The translations under genes and the position numbers were made by a program. 64,000 nucleotides of DNA from Peteryoungia aggregata LMG 23059 (GTDB lineage: Bacteria; Pseudomonadota; Alphaproteobacteria; Rhizobiales; Rhizobiaceae). Shown here piece after piece: positions 8,106-16,745 of this stretch. Each line of letters starts with the position of its first letter. Within the stretch, counting starts at the first letter, position 1. The notes beneath the pieces were generated by a model. The model ran no database searches, was not told the origin of the DNA, and saw only the letters and a program-made list of their open reading frames with translations. The stretch lies in contig NZ_JAUSUW010000005.1 in the NCBI RefSeq assembly GCF_030814435.1, forward strand, positions 248,001 through 312,000, read 5' to 3'.

Positions 8106-9344
8106 ATGAACCTCACCGGAATTGTTTCGAGTGCAAAGAAGGCCTTTGGCTTTGCGGCAGAAGAGAAGGCGTATTCCCTCACTGATTCCGCGATCAGCGA
8201 AATCTTCGGCGTAATGCCGACCGCATCCGGCGTTGTCGTTACTGGCAACTCGGCAATGCACGTCCCGGCAGTGCTGCAAGCCGTGCGCCTAATCTCCGAA
8301 ACCATCGGCTCACTTCCTTGCAAGCTTTATCGCGAGTCCGACGACAGCAAGGACGTCGCCAAGGATCACCCCGGCCACAAGATCACCCATAGCCGCGCGA
8401 ACGACTGGACCAGTGCTGGACAGCTTCGCATCGACCTCACCGTTGACGCCCTGCTTCAAGGCGCTGGCTATGCGCAGGTTGTCCGCGCGTCCGATGATCG
8501 CCCCCTTGAGCTTCACCGCCTCGACCCGTCGAAGGTGCAGCGCCGTTGCGAAGACGATGGTGAGCCGTTCTACATCGTCTCGACCGAACGCGGACAGGTT
8601 CGGCTCTCCTATCGCGACGTTCTCTATATCCCTGCATTCGCTGGCGTCTCGCCGGTCAAGCTTGGCCGTGAGGCCATCGGCATTGGCCTCACCCTCGAAA
8701 AGCACACGTCGAACCTCTTCAGTGACGGCGCACGTCCGTCCGCAATGTTCTGGAGCGAGAACACCGTTCCCGACACCGAAGCCGGGACGAAGGTTATTGC
8801 CAACATCCTGAAGGACTACCGGGCTGCTTTCAGCGGCGGTAAGCAGTCACGCCCGCTCATCGTGCCGAATGGTTTCCGCTACCAGCAGATGGCGCTTGCA
8901 AGCACCGATGCACAGTTCATCGAAAACCGCCTTGAGCAGATCAACGAGATCGCCCGCATCTTCGGCGTCCCGCCGCACATGCTCTATCAGCTTGAGCGTG
9001 CGACCTGGAGCAACGCGGAACAGATGGCCGCAAGCTTCCTTCAGCTTTGCCTTCGCCCTTGGCTCGACAAGTGGCAGGACGCTTATGCGACCGTGCTTCT
9101 TACCGATGAAGAGCGCGATACCCTCTATTTCGAATTCGTCATTGATGACCTTCAGCGCGCCGATGCAGCGGGCCGCGCCGAAATCTTCGGTAAGCTTGTC
9201 GCCATGCGCGCCATGACCCCGAACGAAGTCCGCGCCGCGATGAACCTTCCCGCACTGCCGGGCGGCGACGAACTCGCAAATCCCTACACCACCACGACCA
9301 CGAACGGCCCGCCAGATAGCGAGCCGTCGAAGGAAGCAGCCTAA
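8106..9344 (+). CDS. Phage portal protein, HK97 type
   Basis: A 412-residue portal that would form the dodecameric DNA gateway at one vertex of the head. Typical HK97-portal features: VPAVLQAVRLISETIGSLPCKLY near residue 57, a GAGYAQVVR segment, and FGVPPHMLY...WSNAEQMAASFLQLCLRPWLDKW near residues 290-325. The length is normal. It opens the structural operon and its stop overlaps the next start by one base. There is only a weak ribosome site. Placement of the portal first, far from the terminase genes, is unusual. Confidence 0.93.
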   Translation: MNLTGIVSSAKKAFGFAAEEKAYSLTDSAISEIFGVMPTASGVVVTGNSAMHVPAVLQAVRLISETIGSLPCKLYRESDDSKDVAKDHPGHKITHSRANDWTSAGQLRIDLTVDALLQGAGYAQVVRASDDRPLELHRLDPSKVQRRCEDDGEPFYIVSTERGQVRLSYRDVLYIPAFAGVSPVKLGREAIGIGLTLEKHTSNLFSDGARPSAMFWSENTVPDTEAGTKVIANILKDYRAAFSGGKQSRPLIVPNGFRYQQMALASTDAQFIENRLEQINEIARIFGVPPHMLYQLERATWSNAEQMAASFLQLCLRPWLDKWQDAYATVLLTDEERDTLYFEFVIDDLQRADAAGRAEIFGKLVAMRAMTPNEVRAAMNLPALPGGDELANPYTTTTTNGPPDSEPSKEAA

Positions 9345-9658
9345 TGAAGCACACCGCCTATTTTGGTGATGGCGAAAAGACCTTCGCCCTCACGACCGAG
9401 ATGGTTCTTGAACTTGAACGGAAGACCGGCGTCGGTATCGCCGCGCTCTATGCCCGGTTCATGCGGCAGGAATTCCACTTCGCCGATATGATCGAAATCG
9501 TCCGCACCGGCCTGATCGGTGGCGGGATTTCACCGACCGAAGCACAGACCCTTGTCGATACCTACGCCAAGCCGCGCCCGGTCATGGAAGTGTTCCCACT
9601 TGCGTTCGACATTCTGGACGCCCGTTGGAACGGCACACCGGAAGAGGTGGCCGAATGA
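9344..9658 (+). CDS. Tail assembly chaperone-like protein (GTA gp10-like)
   Basis: A 104-residue protein resembling the gene transfer agent family proteins of alphaproteobacteria (Phage_TAC_11 type): FALTTEMVLELERKTG at residues 14-29, and RTGLIGGG followed by the ISPTEAQTLVDTYAKPRP segment at about 50-75. In siphoviruses and GTAs such proteins bind the tape measure during tail assembly. Here it sits between the portal and the protease-capsid gene, away from the tape measure. The starts and stops overlap both neighbours, so translation is probably coupled. Confidence 0.78.
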   Translation: MKHTAYFGDGEKTFALTTEMVLELERKTGVGIAALYARFMRQEFHFADMIEIVRTGLIGGGISPTEAQTLVDTYAKPRPVMEVFPLAFDILDARWNGTPEEVAE

Positions 9659-11211
9659 CGGACACTCAGAACCTCGAAATCAAGGCAAACGTCTCCATTG
9701 ATGACGCAGGCACCGTCACCGGCATCGCATGGCCGTTCGGCTCGCCGGACAGCGTCGGCGATGTGATCGAAAAGGGCACCGTCGCCTTTGCGAACAGTGT
9801 GCCCATGGTCATGGAGCACGATCAGCAGAAGGTTGTCGGCATCTGGGAAACCTATGCCGAAACCGACAAGGGCCTTGAAGTGAAGGGCCGCTTGTTCGTG
9901 GAAGGCATCGGACCCGCCCGCGATGCACACCGGCAGTTAAAGGCCGGGAAGATCGGCGGATTGTCTATCGGCTTCCGTCACACCGGTTTTGAACCGCGCG
10001 CCGAAGGTGGCCGCGTCTTCAAGTCCATCACCATCAACGAAATCAGCCTTTGCCGCTTCCCGGTGCATCCGGGGGCACACGTCACTGTCGTTAAGTCTCA
10101 GAACAAGGAAGAGCTTATGAAGAACGAAGAACTGCAGAATTCACCGGAAACGAAGAGCGATCCGGTTATCACCCCTGAAGAACTGAAGGCCATTAAGGCC
10201 CGCATGGACAAGCTGGAAGCCAAGGCGAACCGCCCGCTTGCTGCGAACAACAATCACCCGGCAGCAGAAAACGACAACGATGAGCGCAAGGCCTTCGTCT
10301 CGTATCTTCGCCGTGGCATCGAACGTATCAGCCCGGAAGAAGTTAAGGCGCTCACCGTCTCGACCGATGCGAATGGCGGATACCTGGCACCCGAAGAATT
10401 CGGCAGTGAGCTTATCAAGCTCTTGAACGAGTATTCGCCGATCCGCAGCTATGCCCGCGTCCTTTCGATCTCCGCACCGGAAATCAAGTATCCGCGCCGC
10501 GTGTCCGGCACTGCCGCAACGTGGGTATCTGAAACCGAAGACCGCACCGAAAGCGGCATGACCTTCGAACAGATCACGCTGACCCCGTTCGAACTGGCAA
10601 CCTTCACCGACGTTTCGAACCAGCTTCTCGAAGACAACGCCTATGGCCTTGAGGGCGAACTTCTCGCCGACTACGCCGAAAGCTTCGGCAAGACCGAAGG
10701 CGTGGCCTTCATCAAGGGCACCGGCACCGGGCAGCCGAAGGGCATCATGACCGCGACCGGCATCAAGGAAGTGAAGACCGGCGTTGCCGCAACCTTCCCG
10801 ACCACGAACCCGGCAGACGTGATCATCGGCATGTATCACCAGATTGCCACGTCCCACGCCCAGAACGGCGCTTGGCTCATGAACCGCAACACCTTGTCCA
10901 TCATCCGGCAGTGGAAGGATGGCACGGGCCGTTACCTTGTGCTTGATCCGATCACCGCAGGCGGCGTCCTGACCCTGCTTGGTCGCCCGATTGTCGAAAT
11001 GCCTGACATGGATGATGTCGGCGCTGGCAAGTTCCCGATCCTGTTCGGTGACCTGTCCGGCTATCGCATCATCGACCGCGTCGGCCTGTCTACGCTTCGC
11101 GATCCCTACAGCCTCGCAGGCAAGGGACAGGTTCGGTTCCACGCCCGCAAGCGTGTCGGTGCGGACGTGACGCATCCCGACCGCTTCGTGAAGCTGAAGG
11201 TCGCGGCATAA
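9655..11211 (+). CDS. Fused HK97-type prohead protease and major capsid protein
   Basis: The start at 9655 uses an ATGA overlap with the preceding gene and gives 518 residues. Residues 1 to about 150 are an HK97-family (U35) prohead protease: the MEHD motif contains the catalytic His and LSIGFR the catalytic Ser. A charged linker (about 150-205) acts as the scaffold or delta-domain. Residues from about 210 form an HK97-fold capsid protein (GGYLAPEEFGSELIKLL, KGTGTGQPKGIM). There is no stop or restart between the two parts. Protease-capsid fusions are known in some HK97-like phages; cleavage in the linker should release mature capsid. Confidence 0.94.
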   Translation: MTDTQNLEIKANVSIDDAGTVTGIAWPFGSPDSVGDVIEKGTVAFANSVPMVMEHDQQKVVGIWETYAETDKGLEVKGRLFVEGIGPARDAHRQLKAGKIGGLSIGFRHTGFEPRAEGGRVFKSITINEISLCRFPVHPGAHVTVVKSQNKEELMKNEELQNSPETKSDPVITPEELKAIKARMDKLEAKANRPLAANNNHPAAENDNDERKAFVSYLRRGIERISPEEVKALTVSTDANGGYLAPEEFGSELIKLLNEYSPIRSYARVLSISAPEIKYPRRVSGTAATWVSETEDRTESGMTFEQITLTPFELATFTDVSNQLLEDNAYGLEGELLADYAESFGKTEGVAFIKGTGTGQPKGIMTATGIKEVKTGVAATFPTTNPADVIIGMYHQIATSHAQNGAWLMNRNTLSIIRQWKDGTGRYLVLDPITAGGVLTLLGRPIVEMPDMDDVGAGKFPILFGDLSGYRIIDRVGLSTLRDPYSLAGKGQVRFHARKRVGADVTHPDRFVKLKVAA

Positions 11212-11214
11212 CCA

Positions 11215-11838
11215 ATGACCTACCAGCGGCCCGCATTTGAGCAGGTAACGATTGCGCACGGTGGCAGCACCGTGACGCTTCGCCCGACCTTGCGGGCCGC
11301 TGTTACCCTTGAAGCCCGCTTTGGCTTCCCGGCGATGTTCCGGGCGCTGGAGGAAGGCAGCTTCACCATCATTTCCGAGATCATCCGCGCGGCTTCGTCC
11401 CCCGTGCAGGATGCAGCGGCTTTCCTGTCTGGCATTGCAGGAAAGCCGCTTTCTTCTTTAATCAGCTCGGCACGCATTCCGCTCGCCGAACTTGTGTCGA
11501 TGTTCATGCCCGCGCCCGATCCGAAGGCGAAGCAAGTTAGTGCTTCAGGCAAGCCCGTTACGTGGTCGGATTTCTATGCGGACCTCTATGAGAGCGCGAC
11601 CGGCTGGCTTGGCTGGACGCCCGAACAGGCATGGAACGCGACCCCTACAGAGATTTGCCGCGCCTATGCCGGACATGTCGCCAAGCTGAAGGCCATCCAT
11701 GGCAGCGGCGAAGAGCAGGGCAGGGACCACGAGCACGACCCCGAGCAAGCCGCCCGAAATGTTGCCGATGGCCTGGACCCCGACTTTGATCGCAATGCCC
11801 TTCGCGCCCTGAAGGCAAAGCTGAAGGGTGCCCAATGA
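11215..11838 (+). CDS. Phage protein, probable tail assembly chaperone
   Basis: A 207-residue protein. The first 100 residues (VTLRPTLRAAVTLEARFGF...) resemble the GTA gp10-like chaperone fold, and residues 115-165 contain WLGWTPEQAWNATPTEICRAYAGH, reminiscent of the short Phage_TAC_6 tail chaperones. It may therefore be a natural fusion of two small tail-chaperone genes that are separate in gene transfer agents. It begins 3 bases after the capsid stop and overlaps the HNH start by 4 bases. The assignment rests on motif resemblance only. Confidence 0.6.
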   Translation: MTYQRPAFEQVTIAHGGSTVTLRPTLRAAVTLEARFGFPAMFRALEEGSFTIISEIIRAASSPVQDAAAFLSGIAGKPLSSLISSARIPLAELVSMFMPAPDPKAKQVSASGKPVTWSDFYADLYESATGWLGWTPEQAWNATPTEICRAYAGHVAKLKAIHGSGEEQGRDHEHDPEQAARNVADGLDPDFDRNALRALKAKLKGAQ

Positions 11839-12191
11839 GGAAGCCACCCCGGATTTGCAGTTGCGGCGATATCGTCGCCGATGGCGAGCTTTGTGATTGC
11901 CAGATGACGGCTAAGCGCGAACGCGATGCCCGGCACGACGCCAACCGTCCGAATGCCGGACAGCGCGGCTATAACCACGAATGGCGCAAGGCGCGCGCGG
12001 ACTACCTGCTTGCGCACCCGTTCTGCCGTGAGTGCGCCAAGCATCAAGTTTATACCCCCGCGACCGTGGTGGATCACGTCATTCCGCACCGTGGCGATAA
12101 GCGTCTGTTTTGGCACCGCGCCAATTGGCAACCGCTTTGCGCGCCCTGTCATAACTCGGTCAAGCAGCGGCAGGAGCGGGAATTACAATGA
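11835..12191 (+). CDS. HNH endonuclease of phage packaging type
   Basis: A 118-residue HNH nuclease. The core VVDHVIPHRGD...NWQPLCAPCHNSVK (about 73-108) contains the DH pair, the central Asn/His and the metal-binding CxxC. Small HNH proteins of this type are found next to terminase genes in HK97-like phages and in capsid-forming satellites, where they assist DNA cleavage by terminase. Here it is separated from the terminase genes by 2.5 kb, including two reverse-strand genes. The start overlaps the previous stop (ATGA). Confidence 0.9.
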   Translation: MRKPPRICSCGDIVADGELCDCQMTAKRERDARHDANRPNAGQRGYNHEWRKARADYLLAHPFCRECAKHQVYTPATVVDHVIPHRGDKRLFWHRANWQPLCAPCHNSVKQRQERELQ

Positions 12192-12196
12192 CAGCT

Positions 12197-12412
12197 TCAT
12201 GCCAAATTGCGCCGTTGAAGCGCCTGCCGTCTGTGGTCTTCGAAAATGCGGCGCCCGTCTCTCGACAGCCCCACTCCGCCGAGCGTTTCTTCGGCGAGGC
12301 CCAATGTCTTGAGCCTGTTGAACATCGCCGTGGTGATGCTAAGCGCGCTTTTCTTTCCAAGGCGCTCAAGCCAGTGCCATTCATCGGCCGTGAGATCGCT
12401 TTTCGTGACCAT
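12197..12412 (-). CDS. Small hypothetical protein, winged-helix-like, in reverse orientation
   Basis: The start at 12412 has GGAGAGAG just upstream, giving 71 residues. The sequence (LTADEWHWLERLG, MFNRLKTLGLAEE, RDGRRIFEDHRRQALQRR) looks like a short helix-turn-helix or winged-helix protein, but I cannot assign a family. It runs against the head operon and, with the next gene, forms an inserted pair downstream of the HNH gene. A regulator of the inserted pair is one possibility. Confidence 0.55.
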   Translation of the reverse strand: MVTKSDLTADEWHWLERLGKKSALSITTAMFNRLKTLGLAEETLGGVGLSRDGRRIFEDHRRQALQRRNLA

Positions 12413-12502
12413 GCTCTCTCCAATCAGGATTTTGATGGGACGCAGCACTTTCCCTCGAACAATAGCGAGAATGGGTTGACTTGCCCCCACATGCAAGGGT
12501 CT

Positions 12503-13111
12503 TCAATCCGCGAACGCAAGAAGTTTGTCCGAAAGATTATGTCTGTTGATCCAGACATTTGCCTTCTTCTTGATATCGATAGCCATCCACTGAATCGCAC
12601 CTGTGGACGTGCAGACTGCTCTATGAATTATGTAGGAAGCGTCTGCGATGTAGCTTTCTGGTTCTTCTTCTTCGCCGCCGAACTTCTGGAGCATCAGTTC
12701 AGGTTCGGCCAACTTGGCATTCGCGATTTCCAGCTTTGCCAACGGAATTCGCACCAACTTGAATTCATCGTGCAGAGTCTTCAGTGCAATGTGCTCAAGA
12801 CCCTTCGATCTCGCTTGCTGGCAGGCGGTCCGCAGCACCTCATATATGCTCAGTATCCAGCTTTCGGACAGCTTAAGTTGCAGGTCGAAAACAAGGTCGA
12901 TTTGCTCTTGATTGGCACTTATCCGTTTTGCTGTTTCGGCTTCAATGCTCCGCAGAAGCATATCAAGTCTTGTATCGCCAGCCATGGTGAGAAGGCCTGT
13001 TCCGTATTGTCCGGCCAGCCTGTGCATGACGTTGATCCACCGTTTGTGGACCTCTGCATTTTCTCGAAGGCTGACGTTTACTGCCGCATTGAGCAGAGTG
13101 CTTACAGACAT
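12503..13111 (-). CDS. Hypothetical protein, reverse-strand cargo gene inside the head operon
   Basis: A 202-residue, probably all-helical soluble protein with GGGGAGCG placed 4 bases before the ATG. No recognised motif; an acidic stretch GGEEEEPE lies near residue 145 and there is no signal peptide or membrane segment. It and the 71-residue gene occupy about 1 kb between HNH and the head-tail connector gene in an otherwise tightly packed operon on the opposite strand. Such insertions (morons) often benefit the host or exclude other phages. The function is unknown. Confidence 0.65.
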   Translation of the reverse strand: MSVSTLLNAAVNVSLRENAEVHKRWINVMHRLAGQYGTGLLTMAGDTRLDMLLRSIEAETAKRISANQEQIDLVFDLQLKLSESWILSIYEVLRTACQQARSKGLEHIALKTLHDEFKLVRIPLAKLEIANAKLAEPELMLQKFGGEEEEPESYIADASYIIHRAVCTSTGAIQWMAIDIKKKANVWINRHNLSDKLLAFAD

Positions 13112-13239
13112 GAATCGCTCCCCGGATGGCTGATCTTAGCATTGGGGGAGGGTGGTATCCAACTTCGCTAGATGTGAGGGACCGGCGGGGGGAGCACTTT
13201 GCAAGAGAGCATCAATATAACTTTTTCAGGAAATGACAC

Positions 13240-13542
13240 ATGACGGTTGTAAATCTCAACCTCGCCAAGCAGCACATGAAGATCGACGGAACCGCTGAAG
13301 ATGAGCTTGTTTTGCTCTATCTCGACGGCGCGGAAACGTGGATCTCGAACTACATCGGCAGGTCTTTGACCGAGCTAGACCCGCTTCCGGCAGACGTGAA
13401 GATCGCCATTTTGCGGCTGGTTTCCTTCTACTACGAGTGCAGAAACCTCGCCACGTTCGGCGTTTCCGCCCAGCTTGCGCCCATGGGCGTGACCTCGATC
13501 CTCGATTCCTATCGTGAAAAGTGGTTCGGCGATGGCGAATAA
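13240..13542 (+). CDS. Head-tail connector protein (HK97 gp6-like)
   Basis: A 100-residue connector. LNLAKQHMKIDGTAEDELVLLYLDGAETWISNYIGR at residues 6-41 is the standard N-terminal pattern of gp6-like proteins (VTLEEAK.HLRID...DD..L...I.AA). It would form a ring under the portal. GGAAATGACAC lies before the ATG. It resumes the head operon after the inverted pair, and its 3' end overlaps the next gene by 11 bases. Confidence 0.88.
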   Translation: MTVVNLNLAKQHMKIDGTAEDELVLLYLDGAETWISNYIGRSLTELDPLPADVKIAILRLVSFYYECRNLATFGVSAQLAPMGVTSILDSYREKWFGDGE

Positions 13543-13963
13543 GAGCGGCAATGGCCTCGCCGAAACCATGGCAGCATTCGACCGGATCACCCGCGCGCCG
13601 CGTGAGGCAGTGCTTCCGGCCCTCATGACGTCCGGCGAAGAGCTTGCGGCAGCCCAGAAGGCGCTTGCCGAAACGTCACGCGATACCGGCGCGCTGATCG
13701 ACAGCATCGAAGTCACCGCACCCGGCCAGCACACCCCGCCCTTTAGTCAGCCGGGCGGTTCCCATGTTGCCGGTGAGACGGAAGTTGTCGTGACCGTTGG
13801 CAATGAAGACGTTCGCTACGCGCACCTTGTCGAATACGGCACCGCCAAGGCTGAAGCCCAGCCCTTCTTTTGGCCCGCCCTTCGCCTTCTCCGACAGCGC
13901 CTTCAGAACCGCATCAACCGCGCCGCGAAGAAGGCCGTTAAAGACGCATGGAATGAGCAATGA
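13532..13963 (+). CDS. HK97 gp10-like phage protein
   Basis: The start at ATG 13532 lies inside the end of the preceding connector gene and gives 143 residues. HAHLVEYGT-type motif (YAHLVEYGTAKAEAQPFFWPALR, about 103-125) is diagnostic of HK97 gp10/tail-completion proteins acting at the head-tail interface. It overlaps the next start by 4 bases. Confidence 0.88.
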   Translation: MANKSGNGLAETMAAFDRITRAPREAVLPALMTSGEELAAAQKALAETSRDTGALIDSIEVTAPGQHTPPFSQPGGSHVAGETEVVVTVGNEDVRYAHLVEYGTAKAEAQPFFWPALRLLRQRLQNRINRAAKKAVKDAWNEQ

Positions 13964-14373
13964 TTGAACCGACGCTTGCCCTTCAGACCGCTATCCGCAC
14001 CGCGCTTATTGCCGACCCGGCAGTCAGTGCCCTTGTCCCGGCTAGCCATATTCGGGCCGGTGGTTCGCGCCCTGACAAGACGCCGTGCATCATCATGAGC
14101 GACGGCAACACCGCCCTGCATGGTCAGGACTACACCGCCCAGCGGGCGGCATGGGTCTATATGGACCTGCATATCTGGACGCTGGACGCTGGCGAGGACG
14201 CTGCGAAGGAACTCGCCTTCGCCGTGACGACCGCGCTCGACAAGACGATGACCATCGAAGGCGGCTATTGCGACCATTTCCGCGTTACCGCATCGCGGTT
14301 CCCACGCGATCCTGACCCGGCCTATGGACATGGCGTCCTGTCCGTCGAAGCCCTCATTCGGTGGATTGTCTGA
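13960..14373 (+). CDS. DUF3168 family protein (tail terminator-like)
   Basis: A 137-residue DUF3168 protein: LQTAIRTALIADPAVSALV at the N-terminus, then a beta-rich body (AAWVYMDLHIWTLDAGEDAAKELA) and the C-terminal RDPDPAYGHGVLSVEALI. In siphoviruses this family sits at the head-proximal end of the tail tube. Its presence implies the particle is built to accept a tail. Start and stop both overlap neighbours. Confidence 0.85.
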   Translation: MIEPTLALQTAIRTALIADPAVSALVPASHIRAGGSRPDKTPCIIMSDGNTALHGQDYTAQRAAWVYMDLHIWTLDAGEDAAKELAFAVTTALDKTMTIEGGYCDHFRVTASRFPRDPDPAYGHGVLSVEALIRWIV

Positions 14374-14690
14374 TGCTGAATATTGGAAGCATGGATCGCC
14401 GCATCACCATCGAACGCGAGACGGAAACCGTGAAGGCGTCCGGTAGCGTCGTGAAGGCGTGGGCACCCGTTGCGACGGTTTGGGCTGAAGTCCTTCAGCA
14501 GTCGGCGAACAAGTTCTTCACCGGCTACGGCGAGGCCGAAACCGGCACCGTCATTTTCCGCGTGCGTTATCGCCCTGGCATCACCACTGCCGACCGCGTG
14601 ACCTATGAAGGAACCGCCTACGGCATCAAGGAAATCAAGGAAGTCGGCAGGCGTGACGCGCTGGAACTTCGCGGCGAGGCCCTGAAGTGA
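14373..14690 (+). CDS. Phage head closure / head-tail adaptor protein
   Basis: The start at 14373 forms a TGATG overlap with the previous stop; 105 residues. MDRRITIERE near the N-terminus and VIFRVRYRPGITTADRVTYEG in the second half are characteristic of SPP1 gp16-like head-tail adaptors, which close the DNA-filled head. In HK97-like phages it normally precedes gp10; here it follows DUF3168. Confidence 0.9.
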   Translation: MLNIGSMDRRITIERETETVKASGSVVKAWAPVATVWAEVLQQSANKFFTGYGEAETGTVIFRVRYRPGITTADRVTYEGTAYGIKEIKEVGRRDALELRGEALK

Positions 14691-15094
14691 CCCACCTTCG
14701 CGGCGTGAAGCCGCCCGTTGAACGCGATAGCAACGCACTGACAAAGGCACCTTCGGCACCGAAGCACCTTTCAGCCTACGCCCGCGCCGAATGGAAGCGG
14801 ATCATGCCCGGCCTTATCGAACGCGGTATCATCACGCGCGGCGATCTTGGCGGGGTGGAAGACTACTGCCGCGCCCGTGGCCTCGTCAGAGAGATCGAAG
14901 ACACTCTTCGCGCGTCCGGCGAGATCGACATGAAGCTTTGCCGCCTTCAGGACAAGGCCATGCAGACGGCCCGGCAGCTTGCCGCCGAATATGGCTTGTC
15001 GCCGGTATCGCGCGCCCGCGTCGGCAGTGCAGCCGGTGGTGACGATGACGACGACAATCCGATGAGCATCGGCAGGAACCGCACTCATGCCTAA
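14687..15094 (+). CDS. Terminase small subunit, P27 family
   Basis: A 135-residue small terminase that would recognise the packaging site. P27-family features: LRGVKPPVERD at the N-terminus, APKHLSAYARAEWKRIMPGLIERG at 26-49, and a C-terminal MQTARQLAAEYGLSPVSRARV. It overlaps the large subunit by 8 bases. An acidic run (GDDDDDN) near the C-terminus is notable. Confidence 0.9.
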   Translation: MTHLRGVKPPVERDSNALTKAPSAPKHLSAYARAEWKRIMPGLIERGIITRGDLGGVEDYCRARGLVREIEDTLRASGEIDMKLCRLQDKAMQTARQLAAEYGLSPVSRARVGSAAGGDDDDDNPMSIGRNRTHA

Positions 15095-16733
15095 GAGCGC
15101 GTTCCCGCAGTGGATCAATGACGGCAGTCCTATCGATGACCCCTTCGGCTACGGACAGGAAGCCGTCGATTTCATCCGGGCGTTGAAGCACCCGGCGAGC
15201 ACCGCGCCGAAGGGCCGTTTCCAGCTATACGATTTTCAGGAGCGCATGACCCGGCGCATCTATGGGCCGCGCAATCCCGATGGGAGCCGGATCGTCCGCA
15301 CGGTTTTCCTGATGCTGCCCCGTGGCAACCGCAAGACCAGTATCGCGGCAGCATGGGCACTACTGCACACCATCGGCCCGGAAGCTCGCCCGGCAGGGCA
15401 GGCAATCTTTGCTGCCTCCGACCGCGAACAGGCAGGCATTGGCTTCAAGGAAGCTGCGAACATCGTGCGCGAGGATCGGCGCTTGATCGCGGCAACGCGC
15501 ATCTATGACGCCCATAACTCGGCAAAGAAGATCATGGCACGCCCGAACAAGGCGGAATTGCTTGCAGTGTCCAGCGATGGCGCTGCCCAGCACGGCAAGA
15601 CGCCTTCCTTCGTCCTGGTCGATGAAATCCATGCTTGGAAGGGCCGCGACCTTTGGGAAGCCCTGAAGTCCGGCATGGCGAAGGTTCCCGACACCCTCAT
15701 GATCATTGCCACGACCGCAGGCCGTGGACAGGAGAACATCGGTTTCGAGATTTACGACTACGCCCGGAAGGTCGCGACCGGCGAGATTGACGACCCGTCA
15801 TTCTTGCCGATTATCTTCGAAGCCGAACCCGGCGACGATTGGCGCGATGAAGCCGTTTGGCACAAGGTCAATCCCGGCCTTGCTCATGGTTTCCCTGATC
15901 TTGGCGGTTTGCGGACGATGGCGCGCGAGGCCGAACACCGCCCCGCCGAACGGTTCGCATTCCAGCAGTTTCATTTGAACATGTGGCAGGCAGCTTCCCG
16001 CGATCCGCTCTTCGATATGGCCGTCTATGACGCGGGCCGCGATCCGAACTTCGACCTCGCCGACCTGGAGGAATTGCCGTGCTGGATTGGCGTTGACTTG
16101 TCCCGTTCCGGCGACCTCACGGCTATCGTCGGCGCTTGGCGTCACGATGATGGCCGGATCACGGTTCACCCGTGGTTCTTCCTGCCGTCCGAAGGCTTGG
16201 AGGACAAAGGGAAGCGCGAACAGGTGCCCTATGTCAGGTGGCGCGATGAGGGGCTTTTGAACGTCATCGACGGCCCGGTGATCGAACCCGACGTGATCGC
16301 CGACAAGATCATCGACCTATGCGGCACCTATGACGTGCGCGAAGTCATCTTCGACCCGTCGCTTGCCGGGCCGCTGATGGGCAAGCTCATCGATCACGGC
16401 ATCAACGTGCTTCAGCTTCCCCAGACGGCGAAGCACATGCACGGCCCGATTTGTGACCTTGAGCGCACCGTGAATGGCCGTCGCATCCGGCACGGCGCGC
16501 ACCCGATCCTTCGCAATCACTTCGAAAGCGTCGTCGTGAAGCGTGCGACCAGTGCCAGCGAATTGACCACGATGCACAAGGGCACCCGTCATTCGAACCA
16601 CATCGACGGCGCGATTGCGTCGGCCCTGTCCGTCTTCCGGGCGGCGGCGAACGACAATCAGCCCACCCTTCATGAACTTGACCCCGACGAATACGCCGCC
16701 CGCATGGATGCCATGTGGGATGAGGCAGCATAA
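15087..16733 (+). CDS. Terminase large subunit
   Basis: A 548-residue packaging motor. The Walker-A-like motif is LPRGNRKTS (about residues 77-85), Walker B is FVLVDEIHAW (about 175-184), and the nuclease part contains WIGVDLSRSGDLTAIV near 332 and a C-terminal HIDGAIASALSVF. The length is normal. Placement at the end of the head operon, after the connectors, inverts the usual terminase-portal-capsid order. Confidence 0.94.
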   Translation: MPKSAFPQWINDGSPIDDPFGYGQEAVDFIRALKHPASTAPKGRFQLYDFQERMTRRIYGPRNPDGSRIVRTVFLMLPRGNRKTSIAAAWALLHTIGPEARPAGQAIFAASDREQAGIGFKEAANIVREDRRLIAATRIYDAHNSAKKIMARPNKAELLAVSSDGAAQHGKTPSFVLVDEIHAWKGRDLWEALKSGMAKVPDTLMIIATTAGRGQENIGFEIYDYARKVATGEIDDPSFLPIIFEAEPGDDWRDEAVWHKVNPGLAHGFPDLGGLRTMAREAEHRPAERFAFQQFHLNMWQAASRDPLFDMAVYDAGRDPNFDLADLEELPCWIGVDLSRSGDLTAIVGAWRHDDGRITVHPWFFLPSEGLEDKGKREQVPYVRWRDEGLLNVIDGPVIEPDVIADKIIDLCGTYDVREVIFDPSLAGPLMGKLIDHGINVLQLPQTAKHMHGPICDLERTVNGRRIRHGAHPILRNHFESVVVKRATSASELTTMHKGTRHSNHIDGAIASALSVFRAAANDNQPTLHELDPDEYAARMDAMWDEAA

Positions 16734-16745
16734 GGAATACCTGGA

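Noticed and set aside
10141..11259. 372-codon reverse-strand frame opposite the capsid gene
   Set aside because: Shadow of the protease-capsid gene; composition only.
12188..13171. 327-codon forward frame spanning the inverted gene pair
   Set aside because: Both reverse-strand genes have good ribosome sites, while this frame has none and reads as an antisense shadow.
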